A program made the translations under genes and the position numbers. Under the pieces are notes generated by a model, which did not search any database, was not told the origin of the DNA, and saw only the letters and a program-made list of their open reading frames with translations. Positions 45,760-57,148 of a stretch of 64,000 nt of DNA are shown one piece after another (position 1 is the stretch's first letter; the number at the start of each line of letters is the position of its first letter). The stretch comes from Acanthamoeba lenticulata. Taxonomy: Eukaryota > Discosea > Longamoebia > Acanthamoebidae. The stretch covers positions 1 through 64,000 of the forward strand of contig NAVB01000197.1 of NCBI GenBank assembly GCA_002179805.1, given 5' to 3'.

Positions 45760-48700
45760 ATGTCGGAGGACGAGTTCGATTTTGATAAGCAAGTGGCGAA
45801 AACGGACGAGAGCCCATCGAAGAAGAAGACCACGAGCCCGGCGAAGAAACCGGCTGCAGCCGCAGGTGCGCGTAAGACGGGAACCACACCGGCAGCCACC
45901 AAGCGAGCGGGCTTATCCTTGAGAAAGAAGACAGACGAGAAGAAAGCGAGCGAAGAGAAGAAAGCCGACGACGGTGTAGAAGAGGATGATAAAGAGGAGA
46001 AGGGCAAGAAGGGAGGCGCCAAGGGAGGCAAGGCAAAGGATGCAAAGGAGGCTGGAGCGAAAGCGACGAAGGAGAAGAAGCCCGTGAAAGCTCCTACATC
46101 TTGGAAGGACGTGAAGGCGTTCATCGCCGTCAAGGACAAGGACAAGGCCAAATCGATCACTACAGCCATCGAAAAACTTGGCGGCAAGGTTCGATTCAAA
46201 TGCCTTTCTCGTCGCAGCTGCAAGTGCATTCTCACGAGTTACGCTGTGGTGTACACCATCAGGTGCAATCTCGGTTTGCAGCCCTCACCACGCATGTGAT
46301 TTTCGACGCGGGAGACAAGAACCACTACAACAAGGCCGTGGAGGGCAACGTGCCCGTCGTTACACCGGACTGGGTTGTGCAGTACGTTACCATCATAAAA
46401 CGTCTCTCTACGCTGGGGTAGCGAATGCTGGTGAATCTTCAATGGACATGGTTGCTGCCGGTCAGGTGCGAGAAGGAGAACAAGCTGCTTGCGACCAACA
46501 AGTTTGCCGCTGAGCTGGGCGCCGCCACCGCCACGAAGGGCAAGTCCGCCACGTCGGCCAAGGCGGACACCAACGGAAAGGGCGCCGCGGCCAAGTCCAA
46601 CGGCGCATCCTCCTCCACTACCACCGCCACTGCAAAGAAGGCTGCCGCAGACAAGAAGGCCAGCGGCAACAAGAAGGCCGCAGGTGACGATGAAGGTGCG
46701 GCCGTTTGATCCATACGTTAGCTGGGCATGAGCGCATAGTCTTACGTCTGCCGACACACAGAAAACGAAGAAGGCGCGTCCAAGAACAAGGACGACAAAG
46801 AGGGTGAAGCCAATGGCGAAGATGAAGAAGGAGAAGACGCCGAGGCGCCCAAGGCCGGTAGCAAGCGCAAGGCAAGCACCAAGCCGCCAGCCGGCGTCAA
46901 GCAGGAGCCCAAGAAGGGCAAGACCACTGCCGCTGCCGCGGATAAGGCTGGCGCCGACAAGAAAAACGACGGCGATGTAGACAAAGAAAACAAGGACAAG
47001 TCGGAGGAGGAGGACAAAGACGCCACCAACAAGAGGAAGCGCGGATCCGCTGCCGGCGGGAAGAAGGAGGGTGAGGAAGAGGGCAAAGGCGCCGCGGCCA
47101 AGAAGGCTAAGACCGCCACTAGTGCTGCCAAGGGCTCCAAAGGAGCCGCCGGCAAGAAGGGCAAGAAGAAGGGCGATGAGGCGGAAGACGACGCCGAGGA
47201 CAAGGAAGAAGACAAGGAAGAGGGCAAGGGCAAGAAGGGAGGCGCCAAAGGAAAGAAGGGCGGCAAGACCGAAGGCAAGGCTGGCGGAGCCGCGACCAAG
47301 AAGAAAGAAGCGGCCGACGCCGCCAAGAAGAAAAATGCCTCGGCCAAGGCTAAAGGCAAGCAAAAAGGTGCGATTTCGGCCAACTCCACTCGATGAGTGC
47401 TCTCTTGAGCTTGTTGTTGACACCCAACAAACTCAACAACAGCCGAGAATGAGGATGATCTAGACGAGGAGGAAGAAGAGGTTCTCGGTCCGCGCAAGAA
47501 GGGCAAGAAGGGCAAGGGTGCGTGTGCTCGCCTGTCTTCCTGGACCTGTTCTCCTTGGCTGATGCTTACGGCTTTTTCTTTGTGTGGGTACAGGAGGAGC
47601 GGCGGCGCAACTGCCGGTGGCGTACCACATCGTGTCAAGCTACTTGGACAAGGAGCAGCGGACCATGCTCGACGACCTGGCCTCGCAGCTCAAGGACGCC
47701 GAAGTCATCTGGGAGAACCACGTGACCGAAAAGGCCACGCACCTGGTCTGCGGCGGCAACAAGCGGACGGAAAAGGTGCTCCAGGCCCTGGCCAAGGGCA
47801 TCTGGGTCCTCAAGTGGGACTGGGTCATCGAGTCCCTCGAGGCCGGCGAGTGGCTGCCCGAAGAGAAGTTCGAGGCCCACGACTGGTTCCCCGGCGCCAA
47901 GCTCGCCCGTCTCGCTCGCGGTACACGTCGACTACTATTTATTCGTTTTTTCTTCAATTCTTGATTTAAATCTATGAATAATTATACTAAAATCGTGCCC
48001 CGCACAGCCCAAAACGAGAAGGCAGGCCTTCTCCAAAAGAAGAGCGTGATGATCCGAGGCGGCGTGCGGGTGCCGCTTCACTCGCTGGAGCTGGCCGTTG
48101 AGCTGGCCGGCGGCACGGCGACGACGTCCTTCCTCGAGGCCGATTACTGCATCGTGGCCAAGGACAACGGCTACGAGCCCTGGATGGAGAAGTTCCCCAA
48201 GAACCGCACCGTGCATGTCGTCCAGGAAGACGTACGTGCCCTCTACTCTTTTATCGTTATCGTCGTCGTCATTCATGCTCACTTGCTCTTCCGACATGCG
48301 CGTCATGACCATGTCGACTCTGCGTGCTCTGTAGTGGCTGCTCGACAGCTTGCGAGACTACAAGCTGCTGCCAGTCAGCGACTACGCCGTGTCGACGACG
48401 CCGCCAGAGGGCTACCAGCAGCCGGAGCGGAAGCGCACGCCGACCAAGCGCAAGAGGAAGGCCATCGAAGACGATGAAGACGAAGAGGAAAATGAGGAAG
48501 GACAAGAGGAAAAGGAGGAGAAGAACAAAAAGAAGCAGAAGACGACGACAACAGATAAGAAGGCCGCTGCCGCCGACGCCAAGAAGAGCGCGGCATCGCC
48601 CAAGAAAGGCGCTGCCGCGGCAGCGGACAAGGACAAGACCAAGAAGGACGAGGACAAAATGCAGCTGGAGAAGGGGAAGACATCTGGCGGCAAGAACGCA

Positions 48701-48925
48701 GGGGAGGAGGAGGACGAGGATGATGAAGACACTGAGGATCCCGACGCCAAGCAGGAGAAGGCGCCCAATGCCGCCAGCAACAAGGCCGCGGACAAGAACG
48801 ACGCCGATGGTGACGATGGTGACGACGCAGAGGAGGCCGACAACAAGGCGGCCAAGGACGACACGGGACTTGATGGGCAGATGGACGTGGCGCTCGAGGA
48901 GGGCTCGCCCGACATGAGCTTTTGA
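45760..48925 (+). CDS. Three-BRCT nuclear protein with Lys/Glu-rich linkers
   Basis: MSEDEFDFDKQ begins an acidic/Lys-rich leader. BRCT1 (about 46090-46385) has KSITTAIEKLGGK, THVIFDAGDKNHYNKA and VPVVTPDWVV. A long Lys/Ala/Glu-rich linker resembling histone H1 tails follows (46470-47520). A tandem BRCT pair comes next: YLDKEQRTMLDDLASQLKDA, THLVCGGNKRTEKVLQALAKG and WVLKWDWVIESLEAG, then VRVPLHSLELAVELAGG, ADYCIVAKDNG and WLLDSLRDYKLLP. It ends in another acidic Lys/Glu tail. Tandem C-terminal BRCTs bind phosphopeptides in DNA-damage mediators (MDC1, MCPH1, PTIP). A 1+2 layout resembles MCPH1, but the linkers carry no recognisable motif, so I do not name it. Six or so introns. Confidence 0.85.
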
Positions 48926-49104
48926 GAACCGCGTTGTGTTCGCTTCAACCCGGGTTGGCTGCGGCAATAAGAGAGCCTTTTTTCTGTAGCGCCTGTTCTC
49001 GGTTATTTCCTTGTTTGTTATGTATCAGGAAGTTTGTTACATGTGATGTAACAAAAAAATGTAACAAAGTACCCGTGCGGTGGTTCCTTAAAAAGGCCAC
49101 CAAA

Positions 49105-49818
49105 ATGTGCAACAACAAGCAGTACTCCCTTCCAGAAGGCATGAACACTCACTCCAGAAGACATGAACAACACTCATTGTGCAAGAAATGTGGATTGAAG
49201 GCCACCAAAGACGAGCTGGAGAATCACAGCCACAAGAAGGGCCCGGTGCTGGCTAGATACACATGCCAGTGTGGCTCAACCTGGACCAGTGCCCACGCAT
49301 ACTGTGATTCATATCAGGTGCGTCACTTCCCCTTTCTTGGTCAGTGCAAACACTTCATTAACGGTGTTTGTGCACAGCAATGCAAGAAGTGCAAGGGAAA
49401 GGCCTACCCGCACAACGCACAATTCAAGAAAAAGGGTGATGGTGACTCACTGGCCCCGAAGCCTCACCTGGCCAACCTGTGCCAGCGGTGTAAATCAGGG
49501 CTGGAGTGTTCTGCGTTCAAGAACATGGAGCAAGTCCTTCCCGTCATCGTTGGGGCGTTCGAGAGCTATGAGATAAAGGACAAGAAGGAAACAAGAGGGG
49601 CAAGTGCCCAGGCTCAAAGAGCTGCTGGCTCTGAGTCGCGCCCAAGGCAGGCAAAGACACGCCGACGACAGCCCAGCAGACCCGCGAGGACGGCGAAACC
49701 AATCGGCACGGCGACAACACAGAGCCACAACACGTCGGCTTCGACGTACGTGCCACCGGCCCGAAAGAGGGGCACGAGAGGGAGAAGGGCCCCTTCTTCG
49801 GCCCAAAAGCTTGATTAA
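49105..49818 (+). CDS. ZAR1-like 3CxxC zinc-finger protein
   Basis: ATG at 49105, 180 bases past the BRCT gene's stop. A Cys/His-rich segment (HSLCKKCGLKATKDELENHSH) precedes the 3CxxC core: RYTCQCGSTWTSAHAYCDSYQ, an intron at about 49317-49378, QCKKCKGKAYPHNAQF, then HLANLCQRCKSGLECS. Three CxxC pairs plus the W-x-S after the first pair are the ZAR1/receptor-transporter-type pattern. In animals ZAR1 proteins bind maternal mRNAs. The C-terminal third is Arg/Ser/Thr/Pro-rich and basic, which suits RNA binding, though function here is inferred. The frame stays open upstream to 48922, but the low-complexity upstream part looks like UTR. Confidence 0.8.
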   Translation: MCNNKQYSLPEGMNTHSRRHEQHSLCKKCGLKATKDELENHSHKKGPVLARYTCQCGSTWTSAHAYCDSYQVRHFPFLGQCKHFINGVCAQQCKKCKGKAYPHNAQFKKKGDGDSLAPKPHLANLCQRCKSGLECSAFKNMEQVLPVIVGAFESYEIKDKKETRGASAQAQRAAGSESRPRQAKTRRRQPSRPARTAKPIGTATTQSHNTSASTYVPPARKRGTRGRRAPSSAQKLD

Positions 49819-50079
49819 TTTGTGGAATGCACAGATATTTTGTATATTTCAATGTGGCATTTCCGCGGGCTTTCGCCCACAAGTAGAGAAGAAGGCAAGC
49901 AATACTCGCCGCTGTTGGATAAAACCTCGTCTGGTGTGTTGGGTTCTTCAAGCAGCTGATTGCCCGCAAGACACACAGTAACTAGTCGTAGTTTCACTCG
50001 TAGATACACATAACAAGGTCCGTGCGTTGCTTGCGTCGTTTGTGGACTTGAAGCCTTACCCAACTTGGTGGCGCCACAG

Positions 50080-50573
50080 ATGACCAAGTACATGGTTGCA
50101 GTTGACGGCAGCGAGCACTCCAACAAGGCCTACGCCATTGCTGCTAAGCTGCTCACCAACAAGGATGAGGTGATCTTTGTCACCGTTGCGCAGAAGGGCA
50201 AGGGTGCCGCCGCTCAAGATCTCCTTGAGACATGGACGAAGAAGGCCGAAGCTGATGGCGTACGTGCTGCACAATCCACATTCTTCGCCAATTTCCAGCG
50301 AGGTTGCTCATCTCAATTCTTGAACAGTTCACGGCCAAGCCTCTCTTCCTCGAATCGGCCGATCCTCGTGACGCCATTTGCAACGCTGTTACGGAGCACA
50401 ACATCGACATTCTCGTCGTGGGCACCAGGGGTCTGGGCACCATTAAGAGGTACGTTGTGCGATCTCGCACCACCACGAACCCAATCTAACGGCTCTCTTG
50501 CAGGATGCTTCTTGGCTCGGTGAGCAACTACTGCGTGCAGCACGCCTCGTGCGATGTTATCGTGGCCAAGTAA
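50080..50573 (+). CDS. Universal stress protein, UspA family
   Basis: Three exons, about 134 residues. KYMVAVDGSEHSNKAYAIAAKLL is the UspA first strand and helix. LLISILEQFTAKPLFLES follows the first intron, which fits best with a phase-1 donor near 50262. The ATP-binding signature G-x2-G-x9-G-S is intact across the last intron (DILVVGTRGLGTIKR then MLLGSVSNYCVQHASCDVIVAK). These are small cytosolic nucleotide-binding stress proteins. It starts at the ATG at 50080, where the only upstream in-frame candidates are not ATG. Confidence 0.93.
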
Positions 50574-50623
50574 AGAGACCCATCTTTCTCCAGCCACTTC
50601 TCTTCATCTTCTTTCCCGTAAAT

Positions 50624-50629
50624 AATAAA
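50624..50629 (+). terminator. Polyadenylation signal AATAAA
   Basis: AATAAA lies 50 bases past the stop of the universal stress protein gene and 57 bases before the stop of the convergent TFIIH gene. Confidence 0.55.
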
Positions 50630-50685
50630 CATCTCTGCACATACGCGAGCCCTTTTTTTGTCAAGTCCTCGCTTCCTTCGTCTCT

Positions 50686-52733
50686 TCACGCTTGGCTTCT
50701 GCTGGCCGCCGAAGAGGAAGACGAAGAGGAAGAGAGATGCTCCTTCACGTAGCCGCGCACCAGGGCGTGGGCCGACTCGCTCACGAAGAGGCAGCGCTTG
50801 CCCGCGTCCGAGTAGATGAGCCCGCCCACGTCGCGCGCGTACTTCTCAGCCTTCTTGAATGCCGCAACTTCATCGCGCCACCAAGTTAGGTTTGTTCAAG
50901 GAGACTTCACACGTGTGTGTGTGTGACGTACGCGAAGCAAACTGGTCGTAGAAGTATCCCGGCTCGAGGGTCAGGCGGCGGTCCTCGGCTTCCCACAGCC
51001 GCAGCTGGTCGGCGATCGACTCAGGGATGACGGGCGTGCTCTGCCTCATCTGTGGATGTGCGTTGGCCTCGAGAAACTGCACCATCATCAACAGCAAAAA
51101 CTTGCTTGAGCTTTTGCAAGAACAAGTAAATAGAGACGGACGCACACGAAGGATGTGGTTGGCAGAGATGCCGACACGAATGGCCTGCCGCACGTTCTCG
51201 CGCAGGAGGATGGCCATCGTCATGTTGGGCAGCTGGTACTCGATCTGCGCAAAGAGGCTCAGCTGGAGCACTCGCACGGGGCTCGCCGTGTAGGCGTAGA
51301 CCCGGTAGTCGGTTCCCACCACTATCCACCCCTCGCCGCCCTCTTCTGCGCTTCGAAGTCCGGCCGCTGTCGACGAAGGTGAGGACAACAACGATGAAGA
51401 AGAGGATGATGATGAAGTGGAAGAGGAAGAAGAAGAGGAAGAAGATGATGACGAAAGGCTGATCGCCAGCGGCGTTGGGTAGACCCACTTGGAGTCCCTG
51501 TGCGCGCGGTAGATGAGGCCCAGGTCCTGGAGGTCCTGCAAGAGGCTTGTCTGCTCCAGCGCGGGCTCCTCCATGCGATAGCCCTGTTGCGCGTTGATGT
51601 TGTTGATGACGATGATGGTGAGCGTGAGCATTGTGGTGTCGTGTGGTAACGAGGAAAGAAGAGGCTACGTACGTGGCCGACGGTGAGGAAGCTGAGGCGG
51701 AACAGGAAAGAGAGCACGTCGTGTACGACGTCGGCGCGCTCCTCTTGGAGGCTCCGCAAGTGGAGGAGCAGCAGCATCCACACCTGCGTGCGCAGGTCCT
51801 GCAGCAGGAACGGGAAGCCCTTGTCCGCGATCCGGATCGACTGGTCGTCCCTGCCGTGTGTCGTGCGCCGTGCGCGTGTGCCATGAGCGCGTATGCCGTG
51901 CGTGTGTGCTACGAAAGCGCGTGTGGTGGGACAGGCGAGGCGGCGTTTACTCGTGAACGACCATGAGTTCGCCGCGGGTGAGGAGGGACACCACGCGGTC
52001 CGATGGCGGGCGAACGGCCGTGGAGCCCATGATGAAGAGCAGGATCGTGTCCCAGCACGCCGTCGTAAACGCTGCCAACGTGTCCAGGCTCGGCATCTCT
52101 TCGTCTTCCTCTTCGTCCTCATCTTCGTTGTCGCCCCGCGGCCGAGCTGCTGTGCGTTCGGGCCACGGCGCTAGCCCGCTGGTGTTGTTCAGCGTTGTTG
52201 TCATCATTATTATCACCATGAGGTCGATGAAGAAGCGAACGACGTGTGGCCCGTTGGCGGAAGGTTCAGGCGTGTACGAACCTCTCGGTGAGGACCTTTT
52301 GGAAGTTGGCGGCGAAGCGGCGATTAAACTCGTAGATGCAAGACGTGCTGTCATCGCCCTCCATGTCGTCTTCTTCCTCTCCTTCTTCTTCTTCTTCTTC
52401 TTTTGTGTGATTGGGGCGCTCGCGAAGGATGCAGAGGGAGAGCAGTCGGCGGAGGGCGGCCTCGCCCTGTGACTGGTAGCGTGCGGCGGTCCACTGCTGC
52501 AGGAGCCGTGCGCGCGAGATGCGGCTCGACACGAACGCCAGACGAAGGACCCAATGCTTCGCCAGCGACGGCAACGACCTGCGCTCCCCGCTCGTGAGCT
52601 CAATCAATCGAAGATCATCCATCATCTTTGTAAGCACGAACCTAAACACGGCCTGACACGTCCACGGGTCGGCATAGAGGCTATCGAGAGCCGCTTGTGG
52701 CAGAGCGGTCAGGTACGCCTCCACATCTCCCAT
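50686..52733 (-). CDS. GTF2H4: TFIIH core subunit p52/Tfb2
   Basis: Starts MGDVEAYLTALPQAALDSLYADP at 52733, the characteristic p52 opening (L-x-x-Leu-Pro...LDxLY). Further matches: RSLPSLAKHWVLRLAFV, IYEFNRRFAANFQKVLTE, AACWDTILLFIMG-like, GFPFLLQDLRTQVWMLLLLHLRS, VLSFLFRLSFLTVG, LLQDLQDLGLIYRAHRDSKWVYPTPLA, GWIVVGTDYRVYAYTASPVRVLQLSLFAQ and EYQLPNMTMAILLRENVRQAI. The C-terminal p8-binding fold follows (WEAEDRRLTLEPGYFYDQF) and it ends SSSSAASRSQA. It links the XPB helicase to the TFIIH core for transcription and nucleotide-excision repair. A poly-Ser block (about 51385-51460) and an acidic block (about 52085-52130) are inserts. Six or so introns. Confidence 0.93.
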
Positions 52734-52846
52734 TCCTGCAGAAGAATCTGTTTGTGATTTTCAAGTCTTTTATTCCTCGAATTATTTTTTGTATTTAATT
52801 CCTTTTTTGAATTTCTGATGTACACGACCCAGGATGTGCGCTCCCG

Positions 52847-55800
52847 CTACTTGAAGCCCCACACTTCAATAGTGACGCATTGGAACTGGGTGGTATCCCC
52901 ACTGAGTGGCTCGTTCTCGAATGTCTAGACGTTGTACATGTGAGCAAAAAAGAAAGAAGAAGAGAAGTGGTTGCCAAACCTTGCTCTTTTCGCTGGTGCC
53001 GTGCCACAGCTCCTCGTCCACGCATAGCCCACGCCTGCCATTTCACATTGACAATGGACGTCAGTCACACATGTGATCTTGGTCAGTGACTGAAGAGAAG
53101 AGAAGGAAAGGAAAGGAAACGCGTACGCGTCACCAAAGTAGAGGCCCTTGGGCGTGACGCGCACAAACTGCCTGGCGTGGCCGGCCAACCACGTCCACGA
53201 CTTGACCTGAACAACGACAACAACAACAATTAAGTTTCAAGTTGAACCGGTCCCAAGTCGCTGTCGTATCGTACCTCGGGGACGAGCGTGAAGAGCATGT
53301 CATCGCGGGTCCCGTAGAAGTTCTCGTTCCGGCACAAGCGCAGTCCCTCAGTGGAGAACGCCCCAAATACCTGCGCGTCCACACACGATTCACGTTGATT
53401 CGATGCACACGCGCACAGCACACGCACGCGCGCACGTGCTCGTACCCGCCGCTGCCTGTCTCGGATCAGCAGCACCGCCGGACGGACGCCTTCGCACTTG
53501 TCGAGGAGCGACGACAAGCTGAAGCCATGCTTGGTGCTGGAAAACACGAGCATCGGGTCGCGAATGGTGAATCGCGACGGGATCAAGGACCAGAGCGCCT
53601 GGAACTGGATGTCGTCCATGAGCTCCGACGTCTCGGTGATGTTGGGCATCACCAGCGGGCGGTACGGCGGCTCTCTGCAGCGAGAAGAGTCACAACAACA
53701 ACAACAACATGCAAGAAGATGGTGCCCCGGCTCTGCGTACATGACGTCGGCCACCTTGGGCCGGTTGGCCTCGTCAAAGGCCGATGTGTGCCGCGGCTGG
53801 AAGGACAGACCAAAGGCGGCCCGGAGCAGGCTGTCGGCGTCCTCCAGCTGCAGCGCGGCCTGCTCGACGATCGCCACAAATCCGAGCGCCGTGTCGGCCC
53901 GGACCAGCAGCCGGCGGCAGCTCTGCAGGATGGCCAGCGCGACTCGATAGAGCACATGGCTGCCCTCGGCCAGGTAGCAGTCAAAGATGCGCAGCACCGT
54001 CTGCCGCCCCACCCCGCCAGCCAATGAGCAAAAAGTAACAGCGCGTTGGGGGCGCAATGGGGGGGGGGCGTGATGTAGTTTACGAGGAAGGGGAGGGCGC
54101 CGATGAACAGCCGCTTGAACCACATGTCGGCAAAATGCTCGGCTTCGACGCCCAGCACGTCCATGTCTGCCGCCCACCGCGGAACATTGGGGTGTCAGCG
54201 TCACGCGAGTAAGAGGCCGAATGGGAGATGTGGCGCACGGGAGGAGACGTCGGGCAGACACTTGGCGATAAGGGAGCGGTAGGTGTGGAGGAACAGCGTC
54301 AGCTTGCGATTGCTCAGGCACAGGTACCATCGATTGGAGCGCGACTGCTCGAGCATGAGATGGGCGACGACGTAGGCATCAGCCTCCGAGAGGAACGTGA
54401 GCAGCACGCACACTTGAGGGAAGGGAAGAACAGAAATGGGAACGACACGACGACAGCAGTGTGAGATCAACGCCACGAGGGATACAGAAGGTTGTGGCCG
54501 ACGTGTACCCAGGTCCGGCATGGCCGGGACGTAGTCCACGTCGGGATTTTCCTGCACCGGTGGTGTGTCGCATCACACGTGTTGGTGAGCCCGTCAGCGA
54601 GCGGACCACGGAACAGGCCCGAGGGAGGGGAGGGGCGGCACCATAGTGAGCGCCCACAGCAGGCGTGCGGCGGCGGTCACGCCCTGTGATGTCAGGAAAT
54701 GGTCGCCTGTGGTGGGAGAAGCAGTCGTCAGCCGACGGATGAAAGCCGATGATCGGGATGATCGTGGCGGATGGAAGGATGAATGCATGAATGGATACCA
54801 GGACGAAGCTCGCCGCCAAAGGCGGGGACCTGGTAGAAGCGGGTTGGGAGGCGCTGCCCAAACACGCGCTCCAGGACGGTGGCGTAGTAGTTGGGGTAGG
54901 CGCGCTCAAACTCGACGCACCCGACCACCGTGCGCCACACCTGGACGAGCGCGCGTGTGTACGTGTGAGCATGACGCAGCAGCTGTGTGACGTGGCTGAT
55001 GCTGCATGACGCAAGGAGCGCCCGCGTACCGGCGAGCGCCTGGCGTCGGGGACGCCCTTCCTGATGTGGTCCCGCAGGCTGTGGACGCACTTGTTCCTGC
55101 ATCATCGCGTGCAGAAGGAGATCGCGTTCAGACGACCACAAACTGTTGGCGGGTTGATAGTCTAATAGAGGTGAGGCACGCACCGGTCGAGAGGAACGAC
55201 GAGGGAGGACCACCGCTGGTCGGCCGATTTGGCCTTGGCCGCGTTGGACGGCGAAGCTCTCAACTGCGCGTAGGCGTGTTCGTCCCGCAGGGACTCGGCA
55301 TTCTTGAGCCTGCACAATTCAACGTGTTGTCAAGACGGTGGGTGGATAGAATGGCGTGACTGGAGGACGTACTCGCGCGCAGAGCTCTTGGAGAGCTCAA
55401 ACTCCTCCTCGATGTACTTGTCCACCTCGGCAGCCGAAGGAGGAGGAGCTGCATAGCTGGCGCGAAGGCCGAGCGACCCCACCGCTGGGGGCCTGTCGAC
55501 GGTCACCCAGGGCTCGTCTTCCTCCTCCTCCTCCTCTTCTTCTTCTTCTTCTTCCTCTTCACCTTGCTGCTTGACGTTCGTGGTCGTTGTCGTTGTGTTC
55601 ATGCACAAAACGTTTCTGGCTTGCTGCGCCAATACGGCTGGCGGACGATAGACGAGGCCGGGGTTGTAGTGCGGCAGCGTCACGCGCTCGGGACCGTCCA
55701 GGAAAGGGGACTGCACGCAACACATGATGAAGAAAAATGGATGGATCAGCAAAGAAGAGACGGGTGAGCAGGGTGAAGATGCGTTCATACGCTCCGAACA

Positions 55801-56198
55801 AGTTCGTCGGTGGTGAAGGTCCATGTCTGGTCGCCTTGCTCGGCCAGTCGCTCCTCCTCTTCTTCCTCAAAAGCCTCAGCCGCTTGCGGTGCAGATGATG
55901 CAGTGACTTCGCGTGTCGGTTGCGATGCACTTGAGAGGCGCCATTGGGGGCGCATGGAAGCCGGAGGCGTGCTAGCCGCAGCTTGCAAACGATGCACTAG
56001 TTCTCGGCGCTCATCCTCATTCATCATAACGAAGCCCCATGTGTTGGTGGCAGAGGCAGTGGTGCTCGGCGTGGTCGTGCTGGATGCATGCGTGCTGGCA
56101 CTTCCAGTCCTCCCTCCTTGTCTCACCTCCTCGAACTCATCGATGAAATCGTCAAGCGAATCGCGCACGGCGCCAAATCGAAACTTGTTGTCCTCCAT
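52847..56198 (-). CDS. TBC-TLDc protein (TBC1D24/Skywalker-like), probable inactive RabGAP
   Basis: MEDNKFRFGAVRDSLDDF begins a long acidic, Ser/Thr-rich leader including a poly-Glu block (about 55520-55560). The TBC domain follows: SLRDHIRKGVPDARRSPVW, then ENPDVDYVPAMPDL, WYLCLSNRKLTLFLHTYRSL, WFKRLFIGALPF and TVLRIFDCYLAEGSHVLYRVALAIL. The TLDc domain has LWSLIPSRFTIRDPMLVFSS, GFSLSSLLDKCEG, VFGAFSTEGLRL, FYGTRDDMLFTLVPE, FVRVTPKGLYFGDA and FENEPLSGDTTQFQ, ending EVWGFK. TBC followed by TLDc is the TBC1D24/Skywalker order, linked to endosomal and synaptic vesicle traffic and oxidative stress. The TBC glutamine-finger motif is lost. At least twelve introns. Confidence 0.9.
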
Positions 56199-56605
56199 CT
56201 ACGTTCTTTGGGCGAAGTTGTTTTAAGTGTTGAGAACTCTAACGCCAGACGGTTCGGTGCCCGGTAAGAAATGAACAGAAAGCTGCTCCAAAAGCTACAG
56301 CCACCTCACCGAACCGCGGGACGGAAAGTGGGGTCGTCTTTTCCGTCGAGTACTCAAAGGCCCCTACCCCTTCTGTTGTGCTAACGCGCGCTTTGGGTTG
56401 TAAAGGCTCACAAGAACCACACTTGCCTGGTGCTTTTGTTGATGCCCACAAACGTGCTATCCCACGCGACGTCGCCGAACCACGGGCTCCAGCTGGTCCA
56501 GCTGTGCAAGATCAAGTGCTCTTCCGGCCGAGGGCCTGCCGGCCCGAAGAGCGCCTGGCATGCTCGCTGTGCGATGTCGCAGGGGTCAGCACCTTTGTGG
56601 GAGTT
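56199..56605. other. Spacer between two minus-strand genes
   Basis: Holds the 5' flank of the TBC-TLDc gene and the 3' flank of the small unknown gene. A plus-strand open frame through here continues antisense to the small gene and has no recognisable family, so I treat it as chance. No repeat is seen. Confidence 0.5.
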
Positions 56606-56980
56606 TTAGGCACCACCAGCTTTGAGAATGTTGGTAAGCTGTCCCTCGAACTGGAAGCCCTTGAGCACCTGCCACTGGACCTGGCAGCCCTTGTGAGGGG
56701 CGCCCAAGTCGGGCAGTTCTTTATGAAGGGCGGGAGAGGCCAGCAGGTTGTCCACGAAGCTTATCTCACTCAGTCGGCCTTGCTCGATGTACCAGTCCAG
56801 TCGCGAGTCGGCGGCCAAGGTGAACGAGGCAAACAGTGCACCACCGTTGCAATAAATATCGCTCAGTGCGTTGAGCAGCTCTTGCGGTTTGGTAACGTTG
56901 GTGTTGCCTGCCAACGGAAGTAGGGCAGGTTTGGGAATGTCTGCGGCGGGTGCCCTCTTCTTCTTGGTCTTGCGGTCCAT
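56606..56980 (-). CDS. Small unrecognised protein, single exon
   Basis: The ATG at 56980 gives MDRKTKKKRAPAADIPKPAL, about 124 residues with a Lys-rich start and no introns. The remainder looks globular rather than low-complexity: PQELLNALSDIYCNGGALFA, ASFTLAADSRLDWYIEQGRL, NLLASPALHKELPDLG and QVLKGFQFEGQLTNILKAGG. I do not recognise the family. The basic start may be a nuclear signal. The preceding frame is open further upstream, but its sequence is Phe/Arg-rich and looks non-coding. Confidence 0.6.
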   Translation of the reverse strand: MDRKTKKKRAPAADIPKPALLPLAGNTNVTKPQELLNALSDIYCNGGALFASFTLAADSRLDWYIEQGRLSEISFVDNLLASPALHKELPDLGAPHKGCQVQWQVLKGFQFEGQLTNILKAGGA

Positions 56981-57148
56981 CGTCTTGTCCTGTGTCGTTT
57001 GGCCCCAAAAGATATTCCAGTTGCCGGTTTTTCTTGTTCCGCAAAAAAACGCGGAATGGCCCGAAAAAGAATTAAGGAAACTGAGAAAATGAAGAAAAAA
57101 AGGATGAGCCGCTGAACAAGAAGACGCCAAAACAACGTGTGTTACCAA

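Noticed and set aside
48922..49104. Upstream extension of the 3CxxC gene overlapping the BRCT gene's stop
   Set aside because: Composition is non-coding and it would start inside the preceding gene; the ATG at 49105 is better.
56378..56923. 181-codon plus-strand open frame antisense to the small unknown gene
   Set aside because: Long antisense frames are expected in this GC-rich sequence; no domain and no intron signals.
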